64,000 bases of DNA from Flavobacterium collinsii. Lineage in GTDB: Bacteria; Bacteroidota; Bacteroidia; Flavobacteriales; Flavobacteriaceae. The notes under the pieces were generated by a model. It was given only the letters and a program-made list of their open reading frames with translations, was not told the DNA's origin and made no database searches. Shown piece by piece: positions 15,802-24,750 of the stretch. The position numbers and the translations under genes are program-made. How positions within the stretch are numbered: the stretch's first letter is position 1; the number at the start of each line of letters is the position of its first letter. The stretch covers positions 80,610 to 144,609 of the forward strand of contig NZ_CADCST010000082.1 of the NCBI RefSeq assembly GCF_902804485.1, written 5' to 3'.

Positions 15802-17967
15802 ATGAAAAACGTAAAACTTATTTCATTAGCCCTATCTATGCTTATATGTTTCGTAGCATCGGCACAGGAGAAAACAATTACAGGAATAGTTACCGACGAA
15901 ACCAATATTCCGCTTCCGGGCGTAACCTTGGTTGTTAAAAATACTAAAACCACAGCGCAAACCGACTTTGACGGAAAGTACTCCATCAAGGCACAAAAAG
16001 GAGATGTACTAACATTTAGTTATATCGGATTCCACGCCCAAACCAAAACAGTGGACTATCAAAATGTTATCAATGTCAAATTAATTGCCGAAAATCTATC
16101 CCTGAGTGAAGTAGTCGTTGTGGGTTATGGAACCTCAAATACTGAACATAAAAGCTCAAATTACAGCCGTCGTGACAAGAAAATGGCTGCTAAGACTATT
16201 ACCTCAACACTTCAGGGAAGAGTTGCCGGACCACAAATCACTCGCAATTACGTTCAGCCTTCACCCAATCAAAACATAATTATAAGAGGAACTGCATCTA
16301 TTTCTTCTAAAAATGAACCTTTGTATATAATCGATGGTGTTCCTGTGAAATCTGATCAATTCTCAAAAATCAATCCGAATGATGTGGAAGAAGTAAAAGT
16401 TATAAAAGAAGCAGAAGCTACTTCACTTTATGGAAACAGAGCCTCAAACGGAGTTGTTATTGTTGCTACAAAGAACGGCATTTACAAAAACCTTACAGAG
16501 AAAGAATTAAATACCAAACTGAAAAAAATAACTGCTCCGCAACCGGTAGAACCTAATGAGGAAGACTACAATACTTTTGTAGAAAACGCCTTTGAGAGCC
16601 CAAAAACAACACCTCTTTCTACATTTTCCATCGATGTTGATAATGCTTCATACACCAATGTAAGACGTTTTATCAATAATGGACAGACGGTTCCCAAAGA
16701 TGCCGTTCGAGTAGAAGAAATGGTGAATTTCTTTAAATATAATTATCCACAACCTAAGGATCAAAATCCTTTCTCTATTCATACAGAGCTTAGCGATTCT
16801 CCATGGAATGCGAAAAACAAAGTGCTTAAAATTGGTTTACAAGGCAAAAATATTCCAACAGAGAATTTGCCTGCCTCCAATCTCGTTTTCTTAATTGATG
16901 TTTCAGGATCAATGAGTGACCTAAATAAATTACCCTTACTCAAACAATCTCTGAAAATATTGGTAAATGAGTTACGCAGAAAAGACAAAGTAGCCATTGT
17001 GGTTTATGCTGGTGCAGCCGGACTGGTTTTACCCCCGACTTCCGGAGATGAGAAAAAAACAATTGTTGACGCTCTCGACAACTTAAATGCCGGAGGAAGC
17101 ACTGCCGGAGGTGCCGGAATTGAACTGGCTTACAAAATCGCAGCAGAAAATTTCATCAAAGACGGGAACAACAGAGTGATTCTGGCAACCGACGGAGATT
17201 TTAATGTAGGCAACACTTCTAATTCAGACATGGAAAAACTAATCGAAGACAAAAGAAAAACCGGTGTTTTCCTTACTTGCCTGGGCTACGGAATGGGAAA
17301 TTATAAAGACAGTAAAATGGAAACTCTGGCCGATAAAGGAAATGGAAATTATGCCTATATCGATAATATTCAGGAAGCAAATCGTTTTTTAGGAAAAGAA
17401 TTTAAAGGTTCTATGTTTGCCATTGCCAAAGATGTAAAAATTCAGATCGAATTCAATCCGAAACAAGTTCAGGCCTACCGTTTAATTGGATACGAGAACA
17501 GAAAGTTACGTCCGGAAGATTTTAAGAATGATGCTATTGATGCGGGAGAACTAGGAAGCAACCATACCGTTACGGCTTTGTATGAAATTATTCCTGCTGG
17601 AGTGAAAAGCGACTATTTAGCACAGCAACCCGATGATTTGAAGTATACTAAAGTTGAAAAAGACGGTGTAAATTACAACAATGAACTTGCAACTATAAAA
17701 TTCCGTTACAAAAAACCGGATGGTAACAAAAGTATCGAAATGATGCAGGTAATTGAAAACAAAGCTGTTACTTTAGAGAAAGCTTCTGATGATTTTAAAT
17801 TCAGTTCTTCGGTAGCCTGGTTCGGATTAAAACTAAGAGATTCAAAACTCATTTCAGATAAATCTTCGGATGCGATTCTGAAATTAGCCAAGCAGGGACT
17901 TTCTAATGATGCAGAAGGATATAAAGCAGAATTTATTCGTTTGATTGAAGCTGCTAAATTCAATTAA
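15802..17967 (+). CDS. Exported vWA protein with carboxypeptidase-regulatory and plug-like domains (YfbK-like)
   Basis: Protein of 721 residues with a signal peptide (cleavage near QEK23). Domains in order: CarboxypepD-regulatory-like (24-100, TGIVTDETNIPLPGVTLVV), a SusC-type TonB-box-like EVVVVGYG (103-110), plug-like module (about 115-227, PLYIIDGVPVKSDQF and EATSLYGNRASNGVVIVATK), YfbK N-terminal region (about 255-350), vWA domain (about 360-530) with intact MIDAS start DVSGS (Asp366, Ser368, Ser370), and a DUF3520-like C-terminus. There is no beta-barrel, so it is not a transporter. It follows the sigma/anti-sigma pair after 92 bp. A role as extracytoplasmic ligand or adaptor is plausible. 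Confidence 0.88.
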   Translation: MKNVKLISLALSMLICFVASAQEKTITGIVTDETNIPLPGVTLVVKNTKTTAQTDFDGKYSIKAQKGDVLTFSYIGFHAQTKTVDYQNVINVKLIAENLSLSEVVVVGYGTSNTEHKSSNYSRRDKKMAAKTITSTLQGRVAGPQITRNYVQPSPNQNIIIRGTASISSKNEPLYIIDGVPVKSDQFSKINPNDVEEVKVIKEAEATSLYGNRASNGVVIVATKNGIYKNLTEKELNTKLKKITAPQPVEPNEEDYNTFVENAFESPKTTPLSTFSIDVDNASYTNVRRFINNGQTVPKDAVRVEEMVNFFKYNYPQPKDQNPFSIHTELSDSPWNAKNKVLKIGLQGKNIPTENLPASNLVFLIDVSGSMSDLNKLPLLKQSLKILVNELRRKDKVAIVVYAGAAGLVLPPTSGDEKKTIVDALDNLNAGGSTAGGAGIELAYKIAAENFIKDGNNRVILATDGDFNVGNTSNSDMEKLIEDKRKTGVFLTCLGYGMGNYKDSKMETLADKGNGNYAYIDNIQEANRFLGKEFKGSMFAIAKDVKIQIEFNPKQVQAYRLIGYENRKLRPEDFKNDAIDAGELGSNHTVTALYEIIPAGVKSDYLAQQPDDLKYTKVEKDGVNYNNELATIKFRYKKPDGNKSIEMMQVIENKAVTLEKASDDFKFSSSVAWFGLKLRDSKLISDKSSDAILKLAKQGLSNDAEGYKAEFIRLIEAAKFN

Positions 17968-18005
17968 ATTCTAATCCTGTCTTTTTTTTAAAATCTTAAA
18001 AAATA

Positions 18006-18040
18006 TCATTGTCATTCCTGTTTGATTGGAATGACAATGA
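18006..18040 (+). terminator. Strong hairpin after the vWA gene
   Basis: Perfect 13-bp stem TCATTGTCATTCC / GGAATGACAATGA with a 9-nt loop, followed by TTCTATTAATTT. The weak T-run makes it either a terminator or an RNA stability element. Confidence 0.6.
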
Positions 18041-18163
18041 TTCTATTAATTTGAAGCGAATCCTCGATCTAAATATTTACCCCTGTTTACTAATAAAATT
18101 TGCCAATCTCCTGTCTAAAAACTTTGACAAAGATAAATGGCAATACTTATTTAAAATTTTAAG

Positions 18164-18484
18164 ATGAAAAATATAAAACTTATTTCATTGGCTCTCTCTA
18201 TATCTTTCTGTTTTACAACACATGCACAAGAGAAAACCATTTCTACTGTAGAACCAGTAAATACTAATAATCGGATCATAATATGTGCACCATCAAAAAA
18301 ATCTCTTCTCAATGCACCTTTGGTAATTATTGACGGAGTTATAATAAATTCGGAACAATTTTCTAAAGTAAATCCAAATGATATCAAAGAGATAAAAATT
18401 GTAAAAGAAACTGAAGCAACTTCACTCTATGGAAATAAAGGAATAAATGGCGCTATAATTATTACAACAAAAGAAAATAATTAA
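18164..18484 (+). CDS. Short exported plug-like protein, reduced paralogue of the vWA protein
   Basis: Protein of 106 residues. Its signal peptide (MKNIKLISLALS, then QEKTIS) is nearly the same as that of the 721-residue protein upstream. After a short linker it goes directly into the plug-like module: LVIIDGVIINSEQFSKVNPN and ETEATSLYGNKGINGAIIIT. The carboxypeptidase-regulatory and vWA parts are missing. It therefore looks like an internal-deletion duplicate that still encodes an intact secreted single-domain protein. It has its own 196-bp upstream gap with a hairpin, so it may be expressed separately. Function unknown. Confidence 0.75.
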   Translation: MKNIKLISLALSISFCFTTHAQEKTISTVEPVNTNNRIIICAPSKKSLLNAPLVIIDGVIINSEQFSKVNPNDIKEIKIVKETEATSLYGNKGINGAIIITTKENN

Positions 18485-18668
18485 AGATTTAATGATGCGG
18501 ATTTTATTTTAACAGGGGCTTATTAACAAAATTATTTTTACATTTGATCTTCTTTAAAGAAAATTCAAACTACAATCTTTAAAGGACTATTTACAAATCA
18601 ATTTCATACTTCATTTAAGGCCCCCTATCTTAAATCAGAATTTATTTCTTGTAAAAGAACATGTTGGC

Positions 18669-19205
18669 ATGTTTAAAGCAGCAAACAACTATGATATTTA
18701 CAATCCCGAAAACAATCAGATCATCCTGAATTGCAGAGAAAATAATCTGGGATTTTTTACCAAAGTATTTCGTTTTACCGATTACAAAAGAATGACTCCT
18801 TTTAATATTGAAATTACAACGGCTTCAGGCGAGAAAGTAATTACAGTTAAACGTGGTATTGCCTGGCTCAGATCAACTGTTGAAGTTTTTGACGAGAAAG
18901 ACAGACTGATAGGAACGTTTAAGCAAAAATTCTTTTCTTTTGGTGGCAGATTTGAGATTTTAGACAAGAATGAAAAACCGGTTGCTACGCTTCAGGGAAA
19001 ATGGACAGGCTGGGATTTTAAGTTTACACATGAAAATAAACAACTGGCGCAAGTAAGTAAAAAATGGGCCGGGATGGGAAAAGAACTCTTCACCAGTGCC
19101 GATAATTATATCCTTCAAATTGAAGAAACTGTAGCTGCTGACAGCTCGCAAAGACAACTAATCATGGCAGCAGTAATGTGTATCGACATGGTTTTGAAAG
19201 AATAA
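18669..19205 (+). CDS. Phospholipid scramblase-related / LURP-like protein
   Basis: Protein of 178 residues without a signal peptide. Successive beta-strands carry the tubby/scramblase-like pattern: YDIYNPENNQIILNCRENN, FFTKVFRFTDYKRMTPFNIE, VKRGIAWLRSTVEVFDEKD, and LQGKWTGWDFKFTHENKQLA. Ends in a hydrophobic helix (LIMAAVMCIDMVL). This matches the bacterial phospholipid scramblase-related group; enzymatic scrambling in bacteria is not established. Start ATG 18669 fits the family N-terminus. It stands alone between two gaps. Confidence 0.75.
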   Translation: MFKAANNYDIYNPENNQIILNCRENNLGFFTKVFRFTDYKRMTPFNIEITTASGEKVITVKRGIAWLRSTVEVFDEKDRLIGTFKQKFFSFGGRFEILDKNEKPVATLQGKWTGWDFKFTHENKQLAQVSKKWAGMGKELFTSADNYILQIEETVAADSSQRQLIMAAVMCIDMVLKE

Positions 19206-19238
19206 AAAAGTTGTTAAACTTAGATTAAGAAAACACTT

Positions 19239-19295
19239 AAAAGCATCATTTAGGAAGCAAAAGCCTTATTTTTGTTGTACTAAAATGATGCTTTT
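19239..19295 (+). promoter_or_regulatory. Promoter -7 element inside a 13-bp inverted repeat
   Basis: AAAAGCATCATTT (19239-19251) is repeated inverted as AAATGATGCTTTT (19283-19295). Between the arms lies TATTTTTG (19267-19274), an exact TAnnTTTG -7 box for the SDR gene starting at 19317. The left arm falls where the -33 element should be, and the right arm just after the expected start of transcription. This suits an operator, although an RNA or DNA hairpin is also possible. Confidence 0.5.
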
Positions 19296-19316
19296 GGCAT
19301 TTCTAACATTACAATC

Positions 19317-20033
19317 ATGACAGACTTAAAAAATAAAAATGCTTTAATTACAGGAGCGGGAAAAGGAATAGGAAAAGCAATTGCTCTTGCACTTGCAAAA
19401 GAAGGAGTTAATGTAATTTTAGTCTCAAGAACACTGGCCGATGTGGAGCAACTGGCAATTGAAACCAATAATTTGGGTGTAAAATCTCTGGCTTTAACTG
19501 CCGATGTTTCTGATATTAATTCTATAAATAGTGCTGTAGAAAATGCCTTAGCCGAATTTACACATATTGATATTCTGATCAACAATGCAGGTACTGGTAA
19601 ATTTGGTAATTTTCTGGAACTGGAACCGGAAGAATGGGAAAATATTATCAAAGTAAACCTAATGGGGACTTATTATACAACCCGTGCTGTTGTTCCAAAC
19701 ATGATTGAAAGAAAAACAGGTGAGATTATCAATATTTCTTCAACGGCCGGATTAAACGGAAATGCTTTAACAAGTGCCTACAGTGCCTCTAAATTTGCTG
19801 TTTTGGGACTAACAGATTCTTTAATGCACGAAATGAGAAAACATAATATTCGGGTTACTGCCTTAACACCAAGTACCGTAGCAACTGATTTAGCTATTGA
19901 CTTAAAATTAACCGACGGAAATCCGGAAAAAGTAATGCAGGCCGAAGATGTAGCCGAATTGATTATTGCACAATTGAAATTAAACCGTCGCGTTTTCATT
20001 AAAAACAGCAGCATCTGGTCTACTAATCCTTAA
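19317..20033 (+). CDS. Short-chain dehydrogenase/reductase, 3-ketoacyl-ACP reductase-like
   Basis: Classical SDR of 238 residues. NADP-binding motif TGAGKGIG (about 11-18), NNAG (about 90-93), catalytic Ser in INISSTAG and the Tyr/Lys pair in YSASK. It resembles FabG-like oxidoreductases that reduce a carbonyl with NADPH. The C-terminus ([15 protein letters not shown]) replaces the usual FabG tail, so it is probably not the housekeeping FabG of fatty acid synthesis. A -7 box within an inverted repeat lies upstream. Substrate unknown. Confidence 0.85.
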   Translation: MTDLKNKNALITGAGKGIGKAIALALAKEGVNVILVSRTLADVEQLAIETNNLGVKSLALTADVSDINSINSAVENALAEFTHIDILINNAGTGKFGNFLELEPEEWENIIKVNLMGTYYTTRAVVPNMIERKTGEIINISSTAGLNGNALTSAYSASKFAVLGLTDSLMHEMRKHNIRVTALTPSTVATDLAIDLKLTDGNPEKVMQAEDVAELIIAQLKLNRRVFIKNSSIWSTNP

Positions 20034-20130
20034 AAAAATAAATTCCAATACTTAAATCCCAAATTCCAATTTTTGACATTTTTATAAAATTTCAACTCGT
20101 TTTGGAATTTGGGATTTCAGTATTGTGATT
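20034..20130. repeat. Intergenic inverted repeat of AAATTCCA type
   Basis: CAATACTTAAATCCCAAATTCCA is answered further on by TGGAATTTGGGATTTCAGTATT (given here by its ends: AATACTTAAATCCC and GGGATTTCAGTATT). The same AAATTCCA unit occurs in the gaps at 29340-29408 and 31660-31700. It may act as terminator of the SDR gene. Confidence 0.55.
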
Positions 20131-20143
20131 TCAAAAAAAATAT

Positions 20144-20656
20144 ATGATGGAACAATATTTAAGACAATTAATTGCAATAGAATTTACAGATAAGAAAGAA
20201 CTTTTTACAGGATTTCTTATTGACTATTCAGATGAATGGATTTTATTGCGAAACAATCCCGCAGATTTTATTCTGGATGGTTTTGTAGTGCTCAAAAATA
20301 AAAACATCGAAGCCATTCACAGGGATCAGGATCTGGCATTTACAGAAAAAATAATCCGTTTAAAAGGACTAAAAACAAATGCCGAAGATATCATTCCAAT
20401 AAGAGATTTGACTTCCATTATAAATTTTATTACCAACAAGTATGGTATTTTCCAGATTTCTAAAAAATCAGCAAAATCGGCTTATTTAGGAAAATTAATC
20501 GAATTGACGGATGAAGAACTTACCATCGATTTCTTGGACACAAAAGGTCAGTTTGGCGGAGAATTAAGCTTTAATCCGCAAAAAATAAGAGTGATTGAAT
20601 TTGATACCGATTATATCAATTCGCTGAAATTGGTCGTTCCGGAAAATCAGAATTAA
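20144..20656 (+). CDS. Conserved-looking protein of unknown function, SH3/Sm-like start
   Basis: Protein of 170 residues, cytoplasmic by lack of signal or membrane segment. The N-terminal part (LIAIEFTDKKELFTGFLIDY and EWILLRNNPADFILDGFVVL) and the C-terminal part (AYLGKLIELTDEELTIDFLD, then IRVIEFDTDYINSLKLV) look like two copies of a small beta-barrel module that describes a 'serves/ignores nucleic acid or ligand' type fold. I recognise no family and assign no function. The start is ATG 20144 or 20147. A strong terminator follows. Confidence 0.7.
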   Translation: MMEQYLRQLIAIEFTDKKELFTGFLIDYSDEWILLRNNPADFILDGFVVLKNKNIEAIHRDQDLAFTEKIIRLKGLKTNAEDIIPIRDLTSIINFITNKYGIFQISKKSAKSAYLGKLIELTDEELTIDFLDTKGQFGGELSFNPQKIRVIEFDTDYINSLKLVVPENQN

Positions 20657-20663
20657 TTATTTC

Positions 20664-20705
20664 AAAAACAGAAAAACCCTTTTTACAAAGGGTTTTTCTG
20701 TTTTT
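20664..20705 (+). terminator. Terminator after gene 20144
   Basis: AAAAACAGAAAAACCCT pairs perfectly over 17 bp with AGGGTTTTTCTGTTTTT, loop 8 nt. Confidence 0.9.
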
Positions 20706-20918
20706 CTGTGATTTCGACTCAAGGACAAATCACAGCAGTAATTCCATTCCTAAATTCGCCAATCTTTGTTGAGTTTCTCGTGTGATTTCTCCTCACCCCG
20801 AAATAACAAGATTGGAGTTACTTAGTCTAGAACTCTACTCTTTGTCGAATTTCTAATGTGATTTACTTCGTCTGTTCACTATCGCCCGATTCTCGTTTCT
20901 TGAAATGGCAAACTAGAT

Positions 20919-22253
20919 TTAAGCCTCTGCCAGTTTATTCAAAAACTCGAGACGAACACTTCCGTCTTCGTCAATTTTAGTCAGGTTTATTTCTTGTAAG
21001 GTATTGACCAATTCTGGATTCCAGGGTGTTTTTACTTTTACATAATTCTCTGTAAAACCATGAATATATCCTTCTTTATTTTCGCTTTCGAACAAAACAG
21101 TTCTGTTAGATCCTAACTGACTTTCATAAAAAGCACGGCGTTTTTTAACCGATAATCCGCGTAACATTTTACTGCGTTTCGCTCTTACATTTGCCGGAAC
21201 AATTCCTGGCATGTTTGCAGCTTCTGTGTTATCTCTTTCCGAATAAGTGAATACGTGTAAATACGAAATATCCATTTCGTTAAGAAAATGATAGGTTTCT
21301 AAAAAGTGCTCATCTGTTTCACCCGGAAAACCAACAATAACATCGACACCTATACAAGCATGAGGCATTACTTCACGAATTTTATTGACACGTTCAGTAT
21401 AAACTTCACGCAAATAACGGCGTTTCATCAATTTCAAAATATCATTACTTCCGGATTGCAACGGGATATGAAAATGCGGTACAAAAGTTCGGCTTGTTGA
21501 AACAAATTCAATCGTTTCATTTTTCAACAAATTGGGCTCGATAGATGAAATTCGCAAACGCTCAATTCCGTCAACCTTATCCAAAGCCTGAACCAGTTCA
21601 AGAAAGGTATGCTCGTGTTTTTTATTTCCAAACTCCCCTTTCCCGTAATCACCAATATTAACTCCGGTTAAAACAATTTCTTTAATATTCTGAGCCGAGA
21701 TTTCCTTCGCATTTTGCAATACATTTTCCAAAGCATCACTTCTCGAAATTCCTCTTGCTAATGGAATGGTACAATAGGTACATTTATAATCACAACCGTC
21801 CTGAACTTTCAGGAAAGCACGGGTACGATCTCCAATAGAATAACTTCCCACATAAAAATCAGCTTCGGCAATTTCACAGGAGTGTACTTCACCCATGTCA
21901 TTCTTGCTCAAATCGTGAATATAATCGGTAATCTTAAATTTTTCTGTTGCTCCCAAAACCAAATCAACTCCATCCACAGAAGCTAATTCCTCCGGTTTTA
22001 ACTGGGCATAACAGCCTACTGCCGCTACGAAAGCTTTTTCATTAAGCTTCATTGCTTTTTTTACCACCTGCTTAAACTGTTTATCGGCATTCTCTGTAAC
22101 AGAACAGGTATTGATGACATAGATATCTGCTATTTCCTCAAAATCAACACGATCAAAACCTTCGTCGTTAAAGTTTCGGGCAATAGTTGAAGTCTCTGAA
22201 AAATTCAGTTTACAACCAAGCGTATAAAAGGCAACTTTTTTTCTATTTTCCAT
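20919..22253 (-). CDS. mtaB: tRNA t6A37 methylthiotransferase MtaB
   Basis: Radical-SAM methylthiotransferase of 444 residues that adds a methylthio group to t6A at position 37 of tRNAs reading ANN codons. The N-terminal MTTase domain begins VAFYTLGCKLNFSET with the first cluster cysteine; further cluster cysteines are in INTCSVTE and AAVGCYAQ. The radical-SAM motif is CDYKCTYC with VQDG before it and TIPLARG after it. The C-terminal TRAM-like part is at about 380-440. Start ATG 22253 gives the standard N-terminus. It is monocistronic with long flanking gaps. Confidence 0.94.
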   Translation of the reverse strand: MENRKKVAFYTLGCKLNFSETSTIARNFNDEGFDRVDFEEIADIYVINTCSVTENADKQFKQVVKKAMKLNEKAFVAAVGCYAQLKPEELASVDGVDLVLGATEKFKITDYIHDLSKNDMGEVHSCEIAEADFYVGSYSIGDRTRAFLKVQDGCDYKCTYCTIPLARGISRSDALENVLQNAKEISAQNIKEIVLTGVNIGDYGKGEFGNKKHEHTFLELVQALDKVDGIERLRISSIEPNLLKNETIEFVSTSRTFVPHFHIPLQSGSNDILKLMKRRYLREVYTERVNKIREVMPHACIGVDVIVGFPGETDEHFLETYHFLNEMDISYLHVFTYSERDNTEAANMPGIVPANVRAKRSKMLRGLSVKKRRAFYESQLGSNRTVLFESENKEGYIHGFTENYVKVKTPWNPELVNTLQEINLTKIDEDGSVRLEFLNKLAEA

Positions 22254-22755
22254 AGGAATAAACTACGTTTTAAGTAGTAAGATATTATATTTACATCTCT
22301 TTTGAAGAGTTTGCAAATTTACGTACAATATTCTTTAAAATAAAATCAATAATACACTATATATCAATATTTTGCAACAAACCTCTATTTTAATTCATTT
22401 TAAAAAACTACAAATCAAACAAAATAAAGGTTTAAAAAAAGTGTCTCTAAAAAAGTAAAACAACAAATCGATAGGAATAAATTGACAAACAAATCGATTA
22501 AACGCAAATAATATCGATTAAGTACAATTTTACACCCATTAAATTGAAATTTTCTTACATTTAGCTTTGTTTGAATTGTTTTTAGAAGTACTTTCACTTC
22601 TCCAAAAAATAGTGAGCGAAAGTTGTATTATTTAAATCATAAATAGCACGTAACAATTTTGATTTTCCATCGTTATGTTGTTGTTTTGTTACAGTAAAAA
22701 ATGGGAAGGCCGAAAACCAGAAAGAGTAGGCAAAAATTAAAAATTAAAACTCCAT
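22254..22755. other. 502-bp gap without a supported gene
   Basis: Very AT-rich. It contains several AAATCGAT/ATCGATTA words (for example near 22466, 22492 and 22514) and a probable promoter at its right end. Only short open frames without coding character are seen. No tRNA or riboswitch fold is evident by eye. Confidence 0.5.
22659..22688 (+). promoter_or_regulatory. Probable promoter of gene 22756
   Basis: TTG at 22659-22661, then 19 bases, then TTGTTTTG (22681-22688), seven of eight positions of the TAnnTTTG consensus. It leaves a leader of about 60 nt. Confidence 0.4.
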
Positions 22756-23271
22756 ATGAAAGCATTTTTACCCACAATCTGCTTGATGTTCTTAACCCTT
22801 TTTAGCGCCCAGGCACAAACTGCTCCAGCTGCTAATCCATTTCCATCTATCAGCACATTGACAACCTGGGCGAGCTTAAACTCTCAAACTCAATTTGATA
22901 TTGCAATTCGTGCGGTTGGATTTAAATTTGAAGTAAAAGAACCGGGTGAAGGCTCAACAGCCTACACTTATATCCGTAAAGTAACTGTAAACGAAGTAAA
23001 CTATACTGACAGAATTGTTTACAGAATTACAAACAATAATTCAGCAAGTATCATTTCGTTGGTAACCGCTTCTACTGATTTAGTAAGCTTATACACGCCA
23101 CAATTGTCAACTTTTAAAAACAACAATTGCAAAACCGAAATGTCTAAAGACAAAAATACAACCTGTACTTGTTACGAAAGTGCCAATTTTGCAATCGATC
23201 TTTGTGACGAACGTGTAAAACTGACAATGGGTGACGGAAATAAGTATTTTGTTTCTGTAGCTAAAAAATAA
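22756..23271 (+). CDS. Exported protein of unknown function
   Basis: Protein of 171 residues with a signal peptide (FLPTICLMFLTLFSAQA, cleavage before QTA). The mature part is beta-rich with four to five cysteines near the C-terminus (NNNCKTEMS, TTCTCYES, IDLCDERV), which could form disulphides in the periplasm. I recognise no family. It is monocistronic and has a perfect bidirectional hairpin downstream. Confidence 0.75.
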   Translation: MKAFLPTICLMFLTLFSAQAQTAPAANPFPSISTLTTWASLNSQTQFDIAIRAVGFKFEVKEPGEGSTAYTYIRKVTVNEVNYTDRIVYRITNNNSASIISLVTASTDLVSLYTPQLSTFKNNNCKTEMSKDKNTTCTCYESANFAIDLCDERVKLTMGDGNKYFVSVAKK

Positions 23272-23313
23272 TATTTAATACTTTAGTTTAGGTATTAAGA
23301 ACTTCGAGTTGTT

Positions 23314-23362
23314 TTCCAAATCTTTGCAAATCTTAAATGAGTTGAGTTTGCAAAGATTTGGA
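23314..23362. terminator. Bidirectional terminator hairpin
   Basis: A perfect 17-bp stem, TTCCAAATCTTTGCAAA / TTTGCAAAGATTTGGAA, with a 15-nt loop, lies between two convergent genes (22756 and 23382). Confidence 0.75.
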
Positions 23363-23381
23363 ACACATTTCTTAGGATTAC

Positions 23382-23909
23382 TTACAAGTTTGGATTATTT
23401 AATTCATACCAAACTTCCAACTCTCCTTCATATTCGAAAGAATTGACATAGCAAAAACCTAGTTTTTCTAATATTCTTCTTGAGTCTTTATTTCCTTCAT
23501 CGGCATAAGCATAAAGAGCTTCTGCTTTTATCACATTGAAAGCATAATTAACAAATGCTATTCCGGCTTCGGTAGCATAACCTTTCCCCCAATGTTTTTC
23601 GATGAAACGATATCCAATTTCATAAAAATCTTTATGGTTATTAATTTCCGTGGTAATAAACTTTATTCCGGACCAACCCAAAAACTCATTGGTTTCTTTT
23701 GAAATTACTGCCCAACGGCCTATTCCAAAAGCTTCATATTGTCCCTGAATATGTTTTATCATATCTACACTTTCCTGAATTTCTTTCACGGGTTTATTTC
23801 CCACAAAAAGATGCACGTTTGGATTAGAATCTAATTCAAACATTCCATCAGTATCCGAAAGAAGTAATTCTCTTAAAAGTAGTCGTTCAGTTTCAATTGG
23901 GTCTTTCAT
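23382..23909 (-). CDS. GNAT N-acetyltransferase, RimJ/RimL type
   Basis: Acetyltransferase of 175 residues. It begins ETERLLLRELLLSDTDGMFEL, the usual start of Acetyltransf_3 proteins, with the acetyl-CoA loop in KHWGKGYATEAGIAFVNYAF and ending NKDSRRILEKLGF. Such enzymes acetylate N-termini of proteins or small amines; the substrate is not known. It starts 5 bp after the HAD hydrolase gene on the same strand, so they form an operon. Confidence 0.88.
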   Translation of the reverse strand: MKDPIETERLLLRELLLSDTDGMFELDSNPNVHLFVGNKPVKEIQESVDMIKHIQGQYEAFGIGRWAVISKETNEFLGWSGIKFITTEINNHKDFYEIGYRFIEKHWGKGYATEAGIAFVNYAFNVIKAEALYAYADEGNKDSRRILEKLGFCYVNSFEYEGELEVWYELNNPNL

Positions 23910-23914
23910 AAACT

Positions 23915-24718
23915 TTAATTTAAAATATAGCGTTGCACTACCTCAGCTACACCATCATTATTATTGGAAGCCACGATTAAATCTGCCTTATCTCTTAATT
24001 CCGGCGTTACATTATCTACCCAAACACCAAGTCCTGCATATTCGATCATGGTCAAATCATTTCCAGCATTTCCAACGGCAATAATCTCACTCTGGTGAAT
24101 GTTTAACTTTTCGGCTAGAAGTTTTAAGCTGGCTGCTTTATCAATTCCATTCTGTGCTGCTTCCAGAAAAAAAGGTTTTGACATCGCAACACTCAAATGT
24201 GGCATTGTTGCTTTTAAATCACTTTCGACTTCTTTCAGATAAGAAGGCTCCTCCAGCAGTATACATTTTACTGCAGCTTCAGTCACAGCTTCTTTAAAAC
24301 TATATACTTTATTGTGTGGTAATCCGGTAATTTCTTTTTCAACTTCAATGTATTCCGAATCGGTTTCACTTATAATCTCACCGTTCAGATAAGTGATGAT
24401 GTGAGTATTCTTTTTTACACTGTAGTCATACAATTCATGAATTTGCTCCACCGTTAACTTTTGTTCAAACAAAATCACATCATCTTTAACCGTACTTATG
24501 ATTGCACCATTAAACGAAATGATATAGGAATTATACAAATCTAACTCTAACTCCTTAGCATAAGCAGTCATTGCTGATGTAGGCCTACCGGAAGCCAAAA
24601 CGACGTATACGCCTTTTGCTTGTGCTTCCAGAAGTACTTTTTTATTAAGGTCTGAAATTTTATGATCGTCTGTCAACAGGGTATCATCCATGTCAAGCAC
24701 TAACATTTTATATTGCAT
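23915..24718 (-). CDS. Cof-type HAD-IIB hydrolase
   Basis: Phosphatase of 267 residues. HAD motif I is LDMDDTLLTDD (Asp8, Asp10 region), motif II is LASGRPTS, a class IIB cap lies in the middle (about 85-190), and motif IV is AVGNAGNDLTMIEYAG, with Asn-Ala replacing the usual Gly-Asp/Asn in one place. Cof-type enzymes dephosphorylate sugar phosphates and cofactors. It is followed after 5 bp by a GNAT gene. The upstream gap is a CTCAGT-type repeat block. Confidence 0.9.
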   Translation of the reverse strand: MQYKMLVLDMDDTLLTDDHKISDLNKKVLLEAQAKGVYVVLASGRPTSAMTAYAKELELDLYNSYIISFNGAIISTVKDDVILFEQKLTVEQIHELYDYSVKKNTHIITYLNGEIISETDSEYIEVEKEITGLPHNKVYSFKEAVTEAAVKCILLEEPSYLKEVESDLKATMPHLSVAMSKPFFLEAAQNGIDKAASLKLLAEKLNIHQSEIIAVGNAGNDLTMIEYAGLGVWVDNVTPELRDKADLIVASNNNDGVAEVVQRYILN

Positions 24719-24750
24719 ATTTTTTATTTTCAGCTGCCTGTTATTAGTGT

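Noticed and set aside
22415..22597. 60-codon minus-strand open frame in the long gap
   Set aside because: Very AT-rich, no recognisable motif, no promoter, and in a gap full of stop-poor A/T runs.
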